A program made the position numbers and the translations under genes. Source: Deltaproteobacteria bacterium (GTDB lineage Bacteria > Myxococcota > XYA12-FULL-58-9 > JAUUZB01). From it: 5,747 nt of DNA. Position 1 is the first letter of the stretch, and each line of letters opens with the position of its first letter. Shown here in pieces: positions 4,622 through 5,747 of the stretch. Location of the stretch: NCBI GenBank assembly GCA_030590185.1, contig JAUUZB010000329.1, positions 1 to 5,747 of the forward strand, written 5' to 3'. Under the pieces are notes generated by a model. It was not told where the DNA came from. It made no database searches and was given only the letters and a program-made list of their open reading frames with translations.

Positions 4622-5746
4622 TCAGTAGATGTAGACCGCACCGCTGCTAGCTGCCGAGTTGTCGGCCTGGTCGCCATCGACGCCGGTGGCGGCGCTGTCC
4701 TCTAAATCGGCCGCGACGGCCAGGGTATCGCCGTTGAGCGAAATGCTGATGCCGAACTTGTCAGCGACAGCCGTGTTGGAGGCCTTGACATAGGCCTGTT
4801 GCGACCAGGTCGTGCCGCTGCGCACAAAGAGATAGGCCGCGCCGCTTTCACCGGCCGAGTTATCATCCTGGTTGCTGTTGACGCCGGTGGCGTTGCTGTC
4901 CTCCGGCCATGCCCCGACGGCCAGGGCGTCATTGGCGAGCGAAACGCTGCCGCCAAACTCGTCCTTGCCCTCCGCGTTGGAGGCCTTGAGGTAGGCCTGT
5001 TGCGACCAGATCGTGCCGCTGCGCACAAAGACATAGACCGCGCCGCTCTGATTGGCCGAGTTGTCAGCCTGGTCGCCGTTGACCCCCGTGGCGTTGCTGT
5101 CTTCGAAATGCGCCCCGACGGCCAGGGTATCGCCGACGAGCGAAAGGCTGGCGCCAAACAAATCGTTCTCATTCGTGTTGGAGGCCTTGAGATAGGCCTG
5201 CTGGGACCAGGTCGTGCCGCTGCGAACAAAGGCGTAGACCGCACCGCACCACATGGCAGAGTTGTCGCCCTCGTCGCCGTTGACACCGGTGGCGAGGCTG
5301 TACTCTCGAGCGGCCGCCACGGCTAGGGTGTCGCCGGAGAGCGAAACGCTCTTGCCAAACTGGTCGCCGGCATCCGTGTTGGAGGCCTTGATATAGGCCT
5401 GTTGCGACCAGGTGGTGCCGCTGCGCACAAAGAGATAGACCGCGCCGCTGTCAGTTGCCGAGTTGTCGGCCTGGTTGCCGTTGACGCCGGTGGCGGCGCT
5501 GTCCTCCCAATTGGCCCCGATGGCTAGGGTGTCGCCGTCGAGCGAAACGCTCATGCCAAACTGGTCGTCACCATCCGTGTTGGAGGCCTTGATATAGGCC
5601 TGTTGCGACCAGGTGGTGCCGCTGCGTACAAAGACATAGACCGCGCCGCTGTGAGCTGCTGAGTTGTCACTTTGGTCGCCGTTGACACCTGTGGCACTAC
5701 TACTCTCCTGAACGGCCCCAACGGCCAGGGTGTCGCCGGAGAGCGA
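4622..5746 (-). repeat. 201-bp tandem repeat array, five full units plus a partial
   Basis: Units run (minus strand) 5746-5546, 5545-5345, 5344-5144, 5143-4943 and 4942-4742, with a partial unit at 4741-4622. The shared AGGCCTT word recurs at 4780, 4981, 5182, 5383 and 5584, exactly 201 bp apart each time, so no unit has gained or lost a base. The stretch encoding SGTTWSQQAY is nearly identical at synonymous positions too, which points to recent duplication or gene conversion. Confidence 0.95.
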
Positions 5747-5747
5747 A
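4622..5747 (-). CDS. FG-GAP repeat protein, C-terminal part (partial)
   Basis: The frame is open from the right edge to the TGA at 4622-4624, giving 374 residues of the C-terminus; the start and any signal peptide lie outside the window. The ATG at 5554 is inside a repeat and is not a real start. The whole visible part is tandem 67-residue repeats of the FG-GAP type (Pfam FG-GAP_2-like). Each unit reads approximately SLxGDTLAVGAxxEDS, xATGVNGDQADNSAxxSG, AVYxFVRSGTTWSQQAY, xKASNTxxxDxFGxSV. Such repeats form beta-propeller blades in secreted or surface proteins; the Asp/Asn-rich NGDQADN loop may bind calcium. The protein ends at GAVYIY, part-way through a unit, just before the VRSGTTWSQQAY strand. 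That is compatible with propeller closure in which the N-terminus supplies the missing strand. It converges on the lipoprotein gene. The protein is likely extracellular and adhesive, but the ligand is unknown. Confidence 0.88.
   Translation of the reverse strand, partial: SLSGDTLAVGAVQESSSATGVNGDQSDNSAAHSGAVYVFVRSGTTWSQQAYIKASNTDGDDQFGMSVSLDGDTLAIGANWEDSAATGVNGNQADNSATDSGAVYLFVRSGTTWSQQAYIKASNTDAGDQFGKSVSLSGDTLAVAAAREYSLATGVNGDEGDNSAMWCGAVYAFVRSGTTWSQQAYLKASNTNENDLFGASLSLVGDTLAVGAHFEDSNATGVNGDQADNSANQSGAVYVFVRSGTIWSQQAYLKASNAEGKDEFGGSVSLANDALAVGAWPEDSNATGVNSNQDDNSAGESGAAYLFVRSGTTWSQQAYVKASNTAVADKFGISISLNGDTLAVAADLEDSAATGVDGDQADNSAASSGAVYIY

Noticed and set aside
4799..5326. Plus-strand open frame across the repeat array
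   Set aside because: It is repetitive only because the FG-GAP repeats are. The minus-strand frame is open throughout and matches the family.
4622..5747. CRISPR array or diversity-generating retroelement target
   Set aside because: The repeat is 201 bp and coding throughout, with no short repeat/spacer alternation. The variable codons are not explained by A-only changes, and no reverse transcriptase or template repeat is in the window.

Overview
The window is GC-rich, with start codons that include GTG. It carries a Tat-exported Fe-S protein, a multiheme cytochrome c, a sigma-54-type promoter, a Cys-rich signalling tail and long FG-GAP and LamG surface proteins. Together these suggest a bacterium of the former Deltaproteobacteria (Myxococcota, Desulfobacterota or a relative). 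That placement is an inference from gene content and style; no phylogenetic marker is present.

Region 1 (1-1670, minus strand) is a tight four-gene operon reading toward the left edge. In transcription order it encodes a 99-aa single-span membrane protein, a 163-aa stand-alone cNMP-binding-fold protein, a tetraheme periplasmic cytochrome c, and the start of a Tat-signal lipoprotein. The last has the N-terminal form of a 4Fe-4S electron-transfer subunit and overlaps the cytochrome gene by ATGA. This looks like the front of a membrane-bound quinol/cytochrome oxidoreductase cluster of the NrfD/PsrC-molybdoenzyme-like class (compare Act, Qrc and Cbc complexes). The NrfD-like and catalytic subunits would lie beyond the left edge and are not seen.

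Region 2 (1671-1977) is a 307-bp divergent intergenic region. It has a near-perfect -24/-12 (sigma-54) promoter for the operon, about 40 bp upstream of a good Shine-Dalgarno and start. Two identical 12-bp direct repeats lie about 100 and 170 bp upstream of the predicted transcription start, where enhancer-binding-protein sites normally sit. An inverted repeat abuts the start of the divergent gene.

Region 3 (1978-2802, plus) encodes a six-span membrane protein ending in a CxxC...HxxCxxC tail, usually found at the C-terminus of PAS or receiver signalling proteins. Here it has no recognisable catalytic output domain.

Region 4 (2803-4534, plus) is a short spacer with a hairpin and a 10-G homopolymer, followed by a 514-aa secreted lipoprotein: lipobox, IPT/TIG-like domain, Gly/Pro linker, DUF2341-like domain, LamG-like domain.

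Region 5 (4535-4621) is a convergent intergenic region with two inverted repeats.

Region 6 (4622-5747, minus, running off the right edge) is the C-terminal part of an FG-GAP repeat protein. Its repeats are exactly 201 bp (67 aa) with no length change across five complete units plus a part. Variation is concentrated in a few fixed columns on an otherwise nearly constant scaffold. Together with the sigma-54 control region, this is the most interesting signal in the window.
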